This document shows, one piece after another, positions 47,030 through 55,687 of a stretch of DNA of 61,076 nt. The stretch is from the NCBI GenBank assembly GCA_913057895.1, contig CAJXOH010000007.1:1-61076 (forward strand), written 5' to 3'. Under the pieces are notes generated by a model. The model was not told the DNA's origin, searched no databases, and worked only from the letters and a program-made list of their open reading frames with translations. This DNA comes from an uncultured Bacteroidota bacterium. Its GTDB lineage: Bacteria > Bacteroidota > Rhodothermia > Balneolales > Balneolaceae. A program made the position numbers and the translations under genes. Positions within the stretch are counted from its first letter, which is position 1; each line of letters starts with the position of its first letter.

Positions 47030-47891
47030 ACCGATGGGAAGCAATGGTACTTCCCAATAGTCCAATAAGCGTTCCAAGAACAAACATAGACAAAGCAAGA
47101 TAATACCAAGCACCCAGAGGCCATGGCACGATTCCCATTTGAGGGATTGCAAGAGGAACTGCCCACCGAAAGAGTGCATCAAGCACACCAAAAGCGAGCA
47201 AACTTCCAATCCATCCTTGTAATACCCCTTCTATCACAAATGGGCGACGTATAAAGGCATTGGTTGCCCCAACAAGTTTCATGGCTTTTATAGTATCACG
47301 TTTTGCATATATAGTGAGCCGTATGGTGTTAAATACCAACCAAATTGAGGCTATCAGAATGACAGATGCAACTGAAATACCCACCCATATCGATTGATCA
47401 ACACGTGAGCGAAGTTGCTGATATAATGCGGCATTAAACGCTATGTCATCCACTTCTTGGAACTCCTCTAACCGTTCAACCTGCTGCTGAATTTCTTCAA
47501 TAGGAGTTTCGGGCGTCATTGTTACGGTATATGACGCAGGTAGAAAATCGAGCTCTGCTAATGCCTCAGAGCCAAACCCATCACCGAACTCTGCTCTAAA
47601 TCGCTCAGAAGCAGTCTCTTTGGAAGTGAACATGATGGATTCAACCCATGGTTGTTCTTCGATATAGTCACCAAATTCTTGGATACGATCATCAGAAATA
47701 GGAGCAAAAAATATCTCCATTTGTACCTCATCTGTAAGATCCACAGCAAGAGAATACAATGCATACCCACCACGAGTTAAAAAACCAGCTAGAAGAACAG
47801 CGATAAATAATGAAAATGTGGAGGTAGCACTCGCTAGTTTTGTACGCCCAAACCCTGCAAAGCCTTCTTTTATGGAGTACCCAAGACTCAT
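47013..47891 (-). CDS. ftsX: Cell division protein FtsX
   Basis: A 292-residue FtsX with one N-terminal helix (about 24-48), an extracytoplasmic domain containing QMEIFFAPISDD and DFLPASYTVTM, and three C-terminal helices. AKRDTIKAMKLVGATNAFIR is the diagnostic loop. With FtsE it couples cytoplasmic ATP hydrolysis to peptidoglycan hydrolases at the septum. ftsE is not adjacent. In place of ftsE the gene follows a predicted outer-membrane barrel by 14 bases. The end overlaps the fur-family gene by 17 bases in the convergent direction. Confidence 0.94.
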   Translation of the reverse strand: MSLGYSIKEGFAGFGRTKLASATSTFSLFIAVLLAGFLTRGGYALYSLAVDLTDEVQMEIFFAPISDDRIQEFGDYIEEQPWVESIMFTSKETASERFRAEFGDGFGSEALAELDFLPASYTVTMTPETPIEEIQQQVERLEEFQEVDDIAFNAALYQQLRSRVDQSIWVGISVASVILIASIWLVFNTIRLTIYAKRDTIKAMKLVGATNAFIRRPFVIEGVLQGWIGSLLAFGVLDALFRWAVPLAIPQMGIVPWPLGAWYYLALSMFVLGTLIGLLGSTIASHRFIRLA

Positions 47892-47905
47892 AGAATCACC
47901 GTAGG

Positions 47906-49804
47906 TTAATTTTTAAAAAGTACTCGAATACCAAAGATAAACCTTCTACCAGACTTCGGAACACCATAAGAATCCATCGTGCCTCGCTGCCATAGTTGGT
48001 CAGATGCTTGGTCCATACGCATGTAGATCATCATCCAACGAAGGCGTGCTGATAGGTATGCATCTACGGTTGCCGTGGAGGGTAATTCAAGCTGATGATC
48101 TGCTCGAATCCATTGTTGGAGCCATGGTGACCATATCCAGCCTGCTTGCTGCAGTGGTGCGGCTCGCAAGGTTACACCCATTTTAACATAGGTTGCTTGA
48201 TCAAAGAAGGGACGCTCAAGTTCCAATTGACCCCAGCCAGCTAATCGAAGGTCTCTAGTTGAAGGAATTGATATACAGTCAACGCACTCCGATCCATTCA
48301 GAGATTTTTGCTTGACTGCCATATCCATCGCATGCCCCCCTAGGCGCATTGTTACATCCTTAACCTTTACGGAGGCAGTGAGCGAGCCTTGAATGGATGA
48401 ATAACTAGGACCATTTTCCCAAGAGCCATCTGATTTGCGAAGCCACTCATCGTCTGTCAGAAGAAATGCCATCGATCCAAATACCTTCCATGATTGGTAC
48501 TTCAATGAGGGTCGAAACTCAAAAAAAGAGATCGTTTTTGGATCCAAAGATGTGTTTGAAGCCATTTGGGCATGGGACCATTGTGGTGCTCCCACTACAG
48601 GTGCAAGAACGCCATTTGACTGAAGAAGAGACGGATAATGAGCCTTGTGACCAAGTCCAACCGTTAGTTCAAGCAACGATGATTGCCATGAGTGATCCAT
48701 CCGGACTTCACCAATAGAGGACGACTGGTTGGTAGAGTTCATGAGGTTACTTCGAAACGTAGAACGAAACTGGGACGTCCATGCGATGTTGCCATTCAAT
48801 TCCAATCCAGTGAACCATGATGAATTCTTTGTGAATGACATCGTTTTTGAATCAATGGATGTGTGTTCAAGCCAAAATGACCCAGAGTAAGACGAACGAG
48901 GAGTCTTGAGCTCTAGTGTGGAAAACAATTGTGTGCGCTGGCTAAACCAATCCAATGATGTAGATCCCTCAAGCGTGGAGATGTTTGTGAGATCTGTCTC
49001 TTGGACATCTCTTGAGAGGCCAAGTGTAGAGGTAACAGTTTGGTTCAATAATTTAACCCATGAACTCTGCAAGCGTTTTGTAAAAGGCTCCACACGTACA
49101 AAGGGATAAATTGGAGACTCAATCAATGGATTAAACGAAAATCCATTTGGGCTATATCCTTGTATTCCTTGGGATTCTGTCTGTTTACTCGAATATGTTG
49201 AGTATTTAAAATGGAGTGTTTGAGTCGAATCAGGTTCCCATCGCAAGCCAGTACGCAAGGTGGAATATTCCCCCTGAAATCCATCGTAGTCACCTTGCTC
49301 ATTGATGGTTGAATAGGCAATCTCAACATGGATCGATTCTGATAGATTTTGTCCATACAGAAGGTTAATGGTTCGGTCCTCTTGACCTCGTTCAAAAAAA
49401 TCCAATTCAATCACAGGTTTTGGTGATTGTCGTTTAACGGATGAGAACGTAGTGCGTTGCCCATAGGAAGACAAAACCCCGACATCACGCATAGGAATAA
49501 GATGTACAGGAACCGTACCCGTCCATGGGTCACGCCATAAGGCTCCGTCAGTTTGCAAATACTCGGTTCCTAGCTTATGATTTGGTCTTTCAAGGGCAAT
49601 TGGAGCATTATTCAGCATTGCGCCATGCACAACACCCATTTCAGGGGAATGCTGCATCCACTCCTGAAGCGAAAACACAGGCTTCCAATTAGCTGTGGAA
49701 TCAGTTAAGACTACTTCCTGCCCTTTTGCCACCCCAAAACACAGAAATGGCAGCAATAAAGCCGTCAACCCAAGTCCCCAAAAAAGAGCACGTTTGTCCG
49801 TCAT
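47906..49804 (-). CDS. Predicted outer-membrane beta-barrel protein (porin-like, no plug)
   Basis: The ATG at 49804 overlaps the cinA stop by four bases and gives 632 residues with a signal peptide (MTDKRALFWGLGLTALLLPFLC ... AKGQ in part). A longer reading frame exists only because it continues antisense-free into cinA. After about 110 residues of linker (including PVHLIPMRDVGVLSSYGQR) come many amphipathic strands such as FHVEIAYSTINEQGDYDGF-like and GLRWEPDSTQTLHFKYSTYS. The last stretch, GVPKSGRRFIFGIRVLFKN, recalls the terminal YPMPGRTFRFG strand of TonB receptors. No plug or TonB box is seen. It may be a Bacteroidota putative porin. Function is unknown. Confidence 0.7.
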   Translation of the reverse strand: MTDKRALFWGLGLTALLLPFLCFGVAKGQEVVLTDSTANWKPVFSLQEWMQHSPEMGVVHGAMLNNAPIALERPNHKLGTEYLQTDGALWRDPWTGTVPVHLIPMRDVGVLSSYGQRTTFSSVKRQSPKPVIELDFFERGQEDRTINLLYGQNLSESIHVEIAYSTINEQGDYDGFQGEYSTLRTGLRWEPDSTQTLHFKYSTYSSKQTESQGIQGYSPNGFSFNPLIESPIYPFVRVEPFTKRLQSSWVKLLNQTVTSTLGLSRDVQETDLTNISTLEGSTSLDWFSQRTQLFSTLELKTPRSSYSGSFWLEHTSIDSKTMSFTKNSSWFTGLELNGNIAWTSQFRSTFRSNLMNSTNQSSSIGEVRMDHSWQSSLLELTVGLGHKAHYPSLLQSNGVLAPVVGAPQWSHAQMASNTSLDPKTISFFEFRPSLKYQSWKVFGSMAFLLTDDEWLRKSDGSWENGPSYSSIQGSLTASVKVKDVTMRLGGHAMDMAVKQKSLNGSECVDCISIPSTRDLRLAGWGQLELERPFFDQATYVKMGVTLRAAPLQQAGWIWSPWLQQWIRADHQLELPSTATVDAYLSARLRWMMIYMRMDQASDQLWQRGTMDSYGVPKSGRRFIFGIRVLFKN

Positions 49805-51018
49805 ACCTGTTTGGCAACCCCTCTTGGGAGTCTTTCTATCCCCACAAGAGTGCGTCTCAACGCCTCCAAAGACAACAAAACAGATCTTGTGCGATTTAAT
49901 TCGCGAGTATGACCCACTTGAGTCGTCCACGCAAAGGTTTCCTCTGGTGTGGAAAGTCCAAACCAAATGGTTCCCACTGGTTTTTCAACGGACCCTCCTC
50001 CAGGTCCCGCGACTCCTGATATAGAACAACCAATTTCAACACCTAATGCATCACGAACCCCCTTGGCCATTTCGATCACAGTTTCTTTACTAACGGCCCC
50101 ATAGTTACTGATTGTCTCCTCTTTGACACCCAACTGTTTCATTTTTGCTTGATTGGAATATGTGACTAAAGAGCCTATAAACACATCAGATGAACCTGCA
50201 GGGTCTGTAAGGGAGGCGCCAATCATCCCACCTGTACAACTTTCAGCGACCCCCAACCTCCATCCTTTCTCTCTACATAATGATAGCACAACCTCTGATA
50301 ATGACATAGTAGGTTCCGATCCATACACGCAGAACGAAACCTTGTCATGGATAAACGATTCAAACTCGTCTAAGATTGAACCAGGATCATAGTCTACGGC
50401 TTCATCCTGATGATCCTGAGATCGATTTACCGACTCAATGCCTAGTCGAAGCTTAACGTTCGCAGGTCCAGGCAAGAAAGCAAGGGTACAACCCTTGGCC
50501 TCAAAACGAGACCAATCGCCAATCCATAGCTCGGCCAACTCTTTCTCTCGTTCACCTGCTGTCAATAGGTATCTGGGCTGTAAGCCATGCTTATTACCAA
50601 CCTGATCGAGGATTTTGGGCAACACTATGGCTCGAAACATCCCTTCAGCTTCATAAGGAACACCAGGTAACGCCATCAACCATGTAGATTCGTCTTGAAT
50701 GAATACCCCTTCCTCAACTCCAAATGTATTCTCATAGGATTCCAAGGGTAGGCTGCGCTCATGGCCAAACCTCTTCAAGACTTCAACGGTTCGATCATCA
50801 TGTGTAGGGCCTAATCCTCCCGTAGTAATCACAATATCGTACTCACCCCATGCATTACTGAGAGATTGATAGATTTCATGGGGGTCATCACCAATCATTT
50901 GTTCCTGGGTTAGTCGTAGTCCATGCTCTACTAACTGCTGTCCAAAAGATGCTGCATTGGTATTTATGGTATCACCCAAAAGCAGTTCGTCACCAATGGA
51001 CAGGACAAGGATTCGCAT
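49801..51018 (-). CDS. cinA: CinA family nicotinamide-nucleotide amidohydrolase
   Basis: A 405-residue two-domain CinA. The N-terminal MoCF-like domain starts MRILVLSIGDELLLGDTINTN and has TTGGLGPTHDDRTV (about 64-77). The C-terminal PncC domain has RLGVAESCTGGMIGASLTD and SISGVAGPGGGSVEKPVGT, with the catalytic Ser in AESCTGG. It recycles NMN to nicotinate mononucleotide and may also cleave pyrophosphate bonds via the N-terminal domain. It leads the cinA - barrel - ftsX run and is divergent from the CDP-alcohol transferase gene across 23 bases. Confidence 0.95.
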   Translation of the reverse strand: MRILVLSIGDELLLGDTINTNAASFGQQLVEHGLRLTQEQMIGDDPHEIYQSLSNAWGEYDIVITTGGLGPTHDDRTVEVLKRFGHERSLPLESYENTFGVEEGVFIQDESTWLMALPGVPYEAEGMFRAIVLPKILDQVGNKHGLQPRYLLTAGEREKELAELWIGDWSRFEAKGCTLAFLPGPANVKLRLGIESVNRSQDHQDEAVDYDPGSILDEFESFIHDKVSFCVYGSEPTMSLSEVVLSLCREKGWRLGVAESCTGGMIGASLTDPAGSSDVFIGSLVTYSNQAKMKQLGVKEETISNYGAVSKETVIEMAKGVRDALGVEIGCSISGVAGPGGGSVEKPVGTIWFGLSTPEETFAWTTQVGHTRELNRTRSVLLSLEALRRTLVGIERLPRGVAKQV

Positions 51019-51041
51019 TCATGGTTGAGACTTGTTAAAAG

Positions 51042-51731
51042 ATGATGCAATTTACTTCCAATTCTGTACGATCGCCAACAATCAGATCTCTAGTGACCCA
51101 ATTACCTAATATTTTGACCATCCTCCGAGGGTTTGCAGGTCCATGGATTGCCTGGCTTTTTTACACTGGTGACAGTACTTCGTTTTCGATTGCACTCATC
51201 GCCTTTTTATGCCTTCTGATTGCGTCAGTCACCGACTTTTTGGATGGTTTTATTGCAAGGGCATTTCATGCAGAATCCAAACTTGGTCAAATGTTGGATC
51301 CTTGGACAGATAAGATCTTGGTTCTGTGTGTATTTGCCACCCTTCCTATCCTTGATGCAGAGTTGTACCCATGGTGGATTTTTGGGGTCATTGCATCCCG
51401 AGAAGTCCTAGTAGAAGCAGTAAGAGCATGGCGCCGACTTCAAGATAAAGCCACGAAACAGTCCCAAGCAACGTCACTGGCATTTCCAGTTCGATTCAGC
51501 GGAAAAGTAAAAACAACGATACAAATGGTGTTTATTCACCTTGCACTTGGGTTGCACTTGCTAGATGTATCACCTCACCCCTATTATATCCTATCGGGGC
51601 CAATTTTGAGTAGCTGGGCCATGTATTGGCTCTATCTAGTCACGGCCGCGGTCACCATTTGGAGTGGAATTGATACGCTTCGATCCTATGCAAAACCGCC
51701 TAAACCTCAAACATTGGGTCTAGACTCATGA
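51042..51731 (+). CDS. pgsA: CDP-alcohol phosphatidyltransferase, probable PgsA
   Basis: A 229-residue membrane enzyme. The CDP-alcohol transferase motif is complete: DFLDGFIARAFHAESKLGQ followed by MLDPWTDK (D-x2-DG-x2-AR-x8-G-x3-D-x3-D). A second in-frame ATG is the next codon. Overlap by four bases with a phosphatidylglycerophosphatase A gene makes it very likely to be CDP-diacylglycerol--glycerol-3-phosphate 3-phosphatidyltransferase, making PG-phosphate for PgpA. Several hydrophobic helices follow the active site. Confidence 0.88.
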   Translation: MMQFTSNSVRSPTIRSLVTQLPNILTILRGFAGPWIAWLFYTGDSTSFSIALIAFLCLLIASVTDFLDGFIARAFHAESKLGQMLDPWTDKILVLCVFATLPILDAELYPWWIFGVIASREVLVEAVRAWRRLQDKATKQSQATSLAFPVRFSGKVKTTIQMVFIHLALGLHLLDVSPHPYYILSGPILSSWAMYWLYLVTAAVTIWSGIDTLRSYAKPPKPQTLGLDS

Positions 51732-52249
51732 CACGAAAAGAGTCTTTAGCAACCATGATGGGCATCGGGCATATGCCTTATGCACAAGGAACAATCGCAT
51801 CTTTCACTGTCTTCCTTGAGAGCTTTATTGTCTATAGTCTTTTAAGCTGGCTATCCATTCCTAATCTGGAGTTATGGATGGGGATCTTGTATGCCTTTTC
51901 TTGCATGATCTGGTCTTGGATTACAACGTGGTCTGCTGATGAACTAATCCAACTCTATGGACCCGATCCCTCTTGCGTCGTGAGTGACGAAGCAGCGGGT
52001 ATGTCGCTTGTGATAGCATCGATGTTTTTGCTAGGAGAATTTTATGGGGATGCTTTACAAATGAAGGGGTGGATTACCATAGGCTTGGCTGTCTGCTTTT
52101 TCCGTGTGTATGACATTACCAAACCGTTAGGGATTAGGCAATTTGAACGACTCTCAGGTGGAAATGGTATATTAATGGATGATTTAGCAGCGGGTTTTGC
52201 TGCCATTGTAACGACTGTTGGTCTCATGATCGCATCGTTGATGATTTAG
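51728..52249 (+). CDS. pgpA: Phosphatidylglycerophosphatase A
   Basis: A 173-residue integral membrane phosphatase of the PgpA family. Visible are IGHMPYAQGTIASF (family GxGxxPxAPGT-like start), SDEAAGMSLVIAS for the acidic DExAG region, and the C-terminal RVYDITKPLGIRQFERL and MDDLAAGFAAIV. It dephosphorylates phosphatidylglycerol phosphate. It overlaps pgsA by four bases and precedes pyrE by nine bases. The standard DEVxGQ is DEAAGM here, a small variant. Confidence 0.9.
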   Translation: MTRKESLATMMGIGHMPYAQGTIASFTVFLESFIVYSLLSWLSIPNLELWMGILYAFSCMIWSWITTWSADELIQLYGPDPSCVVSDEAAGMSLVIASMFLLGEFYGDALQMKGWITIGLAVCFFRVYDITKPLGIRQFERLSGGNGILMDDLAAGFAAIVTTVGLMIASLMI

Positions 52250-52258
52250 ACTTTATTC

Positions 52259-52921
52259 ATGACAGATTCACCTATTCAAATTCACGATCCTTCCCTAGCA
52301 CGAACTCTTGCCTCTCATTTGCTTGATATTCATGCAGTGGTCCTGAAACCTACTGACCCTTTAACATGGTCTTCAGGGTGGAATTCTCCCATTTATTGTG
52401 ATAATCGACTCACACTTCGTTATCCAGAGATTCGTACGCTTATCAGAGATGGTTTCCTTGAAATTCTTGAAGAACTCCCAGCCAAACCTCATGTCATTAC
52501 AGGAACTGCAACGGCTGGGATCCCACATGCGGCCTGGGTTGCCGAAGCTGCTACCCTACCGATGGCATATGTTCGTGGAAAAGCCAAGGCTCATGGACTT
52601 GGGAACCAAATTGAAGGGGGTATTGACAAAGGTGAACAGACGGTAGTGATTGAAGACCTCATCTCAACTGGTGGTTCTGCGTTAGGAGTCATTGATGCGC
52701 TTGAGTTTGTCGGCGTCGAGGTAACAGCACTTTTAAGCATCTTTACCTATGGTTTTCATCAAGCTAATGAAGCATTCGGTGCGAAAGGCATACCTGTGTA
52801 CAGCCTAACCGATTACCCAACACTAATTGATGTCGCCGTCGAGAAAAAGGTCGTTTCACGTTCGGATCTGCAGACACTTGAAGAGTGGAGACAGTCACCA
52901 GAGACCTGGCCTGCATCGTAA
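52259..52921 (+). CDS. pyrE: Orotate phosphoribosyltransferase
   Basis: A 220-residue OPRTase joining orotate and PRPP in pyrimidine synthesis. The PRPP motif is VVIEDLISTGGSALGVIDAL, the substrate end has SGWNSPIYCDNRLTLRYPE, and the flexible catalytic loop is YVRGKAKAHGLGNQIEG. It is last in the pgsA-pgpA-pyrE run. Its stop is 14 bases from the convergent monooxygenase stop; no clear terminator hairpin with T-tract is visible. Confidence 0.95.
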   Translation: MTDSPIQIHDPSLARTLASHLLDIHAVVLKPTDPLTWSSGWNSPIYCDNRLTLRYPEIRTLIRDGFLEILEELPAKPHVITGTATAGIPHAAWVAEAATLPMAYVRGKAKAHGLGNQIEGGIDKGEQTVVIEDLISTGGSALGVIDALEFVGVEVTALLSIFTYGFHQANEAFGAKGIPVYSLTDYPTLIDVAVEKKVVSRSDLQTLEEWRQSPETWPAS

Positions 52922-52935
52922 CGCTTAGCGCCAGG

Positions 52936-53967
52936 TTACGAATTCAATAGTGGACGCACCTCTTGGCCTAAGAGGTGGATACTTTGTAGGTATTGCTCTT
53001 GGCTCAATTCAGCAACATTCATATGTAGGCGCATCTCCTCTATCCCTCCGAGGGCTTCACTATGACGTGATATTTTTTCAGCAACCTCTTGAGGATCGCC
53101 GACAATCAGAGCACCTTTATCATGAGTTACTGCGTCAAATTGAGCTCGTGTTACACCTCCACCCCATCCACGCTCCTGACCAATTCGAGTAAACGTCTTT
53201 GCATATCCAGGGAAGAATTCATCTCGGGCTTGATCACCGTTAGGAGCCACATAGCCAAGTGAATGGACAGAAACCGTCAGTTGCTCTTCTGTGTATCCAT
53301 GTTTAAGACCTGTTTCTTTGTACAAATCCACCAAAGGTCGAAAGCGATTAGTCTCACCTCCAATGATGGCTAACATTAAAGGCAATCCTAGCTTTCCCGC
53401 TCTCACAACAGACTGCGGTGTTCCCCCTACGCCTACATAAATTGGGATCGGGGATTGATAAGGACGTGGGTACACGGGTTGAGCGTTCAGTGGAGAACGG
53501 AACCGTCCTTCCCATGTGATGGTTTCATTGTCGCGAAGTGCTAAAAGGAGCTCTAATTTTTCTTCATACAGTGCATCATAATCCTGAAAATTGAGTCCAA
53601 ATAAAGGAAAAGCTTCAGAAAATGAACCCCGTCCAGCCACAAGTCCTGCTCGGCCCTTGGACAACAAGTCCAAGGTGGCCAGCTGCTGATAGACTCGCAC
53701 AGGATCAGCGGCACTCAGCACGGTCACGGCACTTAGCAATCGAATTTTCGAGGTTCTGGCAGCAGCAGCGGCCAGAATCGTCAGCGGTGACGCATCGAGA
53801 TACTCCTTACGATGGTGCTCCCCAAGGCCAAACGTATCCAGGCCTGCTTGTTCCATCGCGACGATTCTGTCGAGCAGGTCTTCCAGGGCGTTTGCTCGAT
53901 CCTGAGGCGTACTTGTCGCTGCCGTATCGTATGGGACTGCAGCAAAGCTATCGATTCCTACTTTCAT
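52936..53967 (-). CDS. LLM class flavin-dependent oxidoreductase
   Basis: From the ATG at 53967 the product is 343 residues of the bacterial-luciferase-like (F420/FMN) superfamily; an upstream ATG at 54000 adds an unlikely extension. Recognisable parts are DTFGLGEHHRKEYLDASP near the N terminus, SAADPVRVYQQLATLDLLSKGRAGLVAGRGSF-type segment (positions about 93-125), and PIYVGVGGTPQSVVRAGKLG. Substrate is unknown. The 5' third (53641-53940) has about 58% GC, against about 40% in the 120 bases before it, suggesting a mosaic or acquired segment. An inverted repeat flanked by direct repeats lies just upstream. Confidence 0.9.
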   Translation of the reverse strand: MKVGIDSFAAVPYDTAATSTPQDRANALEDLLDRIVAMEQAGLDTFGLGEHHRKEYLDASPLTILAAAAARTSKIRLLSAVTVLSAADPVRVYQQLATLDLLSKGRAGLVAGRGSFSEAFPLFGLNFQDYDALYEEKLELLLALRDNETITWEGRFRSPLNAQPVYPRPYQSPIPIYVGVGGTPQSVVRAGKLGLPLMLAIIGGETNRFRPLVDLYKETGLKHGYTEEQLTVSVHSLGYVAPNGDQARDEFFPGYAKTFTRIGQERGWGGGVTRAQFDAVTHDKGALIVGDPQEVAEKISRHSEALGGIEEMRLHMNVAELSQEQYLQSIHLLGQEVRPLLNS

Positions 53968-53994
53968 GATGGACTCGGTTTGGTTTATGGCAAC

Positions 53995-54010
53995 GTGCAA
54001 ACAATTGCAC
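53995..54010. promoter_or_regulatory. Inverted repeat with flanking direct repeats upstream of the LLM monooxygenase
   Basis: GTGCAA ACAA TTGCAC is a perfect six-base inverted repeat, 28 bases upstream of the ATG. It is flanked by two exact copies of TGGCAACGT (53988-53996, 54017-54025). A TetR- or MarR-type operator is conceivable. No regulator gene is adjacent. Confidence 0.45.
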
Positions 54011-54252
54011 TGTTTCTGGCAACGTACTCGACCCTACTGCTGCGATTTAAACACCTGGGGCTACCCCTTCATTCCTGACACAATGTCATATTTTTATTCA
54101 AAAAAACAAGCTTTCTGGCCAATTATTCGTAATTTTCATATTCGGACGTTGCTTTCATCATTCTTTAATGACATGAGCGAGTCAAAAACAAAACGTAGTG
54201 TCCAGTCACTCTTCGACTGATTGCCGCATACCAAAGCGAATCCAACTGAACT

Positions 54253-55677
54253 ATGGAATTTACCATTGGCAACATTGAGAATAATAAGCGCTTCTACATC
54301 GAGACGTATGGATGTCAGATGAACTTTGCGGATACTGAAGTGGTAAATGCCATTCTGCTCGAGGCAGGTCTACGCCCTGTTCAGCGTGCAGAAGATGCAG
54401 ATGTCGTGTTACTCAACACTTGTGCAATTCGTGAGAACGCTGAATCAAAAATTTGGAATCGTCTTAAAGAACTACGTGGCGTTAAGAAGCAAAATCGATC
54501 CATGACTGTTGGTGTGCTTGGTTGTATGGCCGAACGTATCAAGGAAAAAGTCATTGAACGTGAGCACCTTGTTGATCTTGTGGTAGGCCCTGATGCATAC
54601 CGGGATATTCCAAACCTTATCGCTGAAATTGAAGATGGACGTAAAGCGGTCAATGTTCTGTTGTCGCTAGAAGAAACATACGCCGATATAACCCCTGTCA
54701 GAACCTCCGGAAACGGTGTTACAGCGTTTGTGTCGATTATGCGAGGCTGTGATAATATGTGCGCGTTTTGCGTGGTTCCGTTTACAAGAGGCAGAGAGAG
54801 AAGTAGACCCGTTGAGAGCATTCTCCATGAGATTCAACAACTCAGTGACGAAGGGTATAAAGAGATTACACTGCTTGGTCAAAATGTAAACTCCTACAAA
54901 TTTGAGGACACCGATTTTACAACATTGATGGATTTGGCAAGTCAGGTGAATCCAGAGGTACGATTCCGTTTTACCTCTCCACACCCAAAAGACTTCCCAG
55001 AACCCCTTCTTCACTTGATTGCCGAACGTCCCAACTTGTGCAATTTCATTCACATTCCTGCACAATCAGGGAGCACGAGTATGCTCGAGCGGATGAAACG
55101 CCCCTACACTCGAGAGCAATACATCGATCTTATTGCAAAAATGAAGGCCATTATCCCTGGATTAACGCTTTCCACGGATATGATTGCTGGATTTTGTGGT
55201 GAAACGCAGCAGGAACATGAAGATACCATGTCACTTATGCGTGAAGTGAAATATGAACTTGCCTACATGTTTGCATACTCCGAGCGAGAGCGCACCTTTG
55301 CGCATCGAAAGATGGAGGATGATGTTCCGGAGGAGGTGAAAAAACAACGGTTAACAGAGATTATAACTCAACAAATGGCCATTCAGGCAGAGATTAACCA
55401 AGCCGAGGTTGGCCAAAGACACCTTGTGTTAGTGGAACAAGAATCAAAACGTTCTTCAGATCAATGGTCTGGTCGCACCGACACCAATAAAATGGTTGTG
55501 TTCGATAAAATAGAGGGTGTTGCCCCTGGTGATTATGTCGAAGTTGAGATCACAACATCAACATCTGCAACACTGATGGGAAGACCTATTCAGAAATCTT
55601 CGATTCAAGAATTCTTTGGTCAACAAGAAGCTACAAAGGCCGATGGGCAAGCTACCCATGCCTTAGCAACATCGTAA
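54253..55677 (+). CDS. miaB: tRNA-2-methylthio-N6-dimethylallyladenosine synthase
   Basis: A 474-residue radical SAM methylthiotransferase. The N-terminal UPF0004 domain carries three Fe-S cysteines (YGCQMNFAD, LNTCAIREN, VLGCMAERIK). The radical SAM CxxxCxxC is MRGCDNMCAFCVVPF near residue 160. IHIPAQSGSTSMLERMKRPY and a C-terminal TRAM region follow. It adds the methylthio group to position 37 of tRNAs reading UNN codons. A 285-base region separates it from the LLM gene; I see only the inverted repeat and a 15-codon mini-frame there. It is followed by a sigma-54 activator ten bases later. Confidence 0.96.
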   Translation: MEFTIGNIENNKRFYIETYGCQMNFADTEVVNAILLEAGLRPVQRAEDADVVLLNTCAIRENAESKIWNRLKELRGVKKQNRSMTVGVLGCMAERIKEKVIEREHLVDLVVGPDAYRDIPNLIAEIEDGRKAVNVLLSLEETYADITPVRTSGNGVTAFVSIMRGCDNMCAFCVVPFTRGRERSRPVESILHEIQQLSDEGYKEITLLGQNVNSYKFEDTDFTTLMDLASQVNPEVRFRFTSPHPKDFPEPLLHLIAERPNLCNFIHIPAQSGSTSMLERMKRPYTREQYIDLIAKMKAIIPGLTLSTDMIAGFCGETQQEHEDTMSLMREVKYELAYMFAYSERERTFAHRKMEDDVPEEVKKQRLTEIITQQMAIQAEINQAEVGQRHLVLVEQESKRSSDQWSGRTDTNKMVVFDKIEGVAPGDYVEVEITTSTSATLMGRPIQKSSIQEFFGQQEATKADGQATHALATS

Positions 55678-55687
55678 TCCTAGAATC

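Noticed and set aside
49805..49966. Upstream extension of the barrel gene
   Set aside because: It overlaps the cinA 3' end in another frame and lacks a signal peptide; the ATG at 49804 has one and overlaps the cinA stop by four bases.
53622..54220. Open frames on the plus strand across the LLM gene and its upstream gap
   Set aside because: They are antisense shadows of the higher-GC LLM 5' end and show no family signature. A 15-codon frame at 54174-54220 before miaB has no support either.
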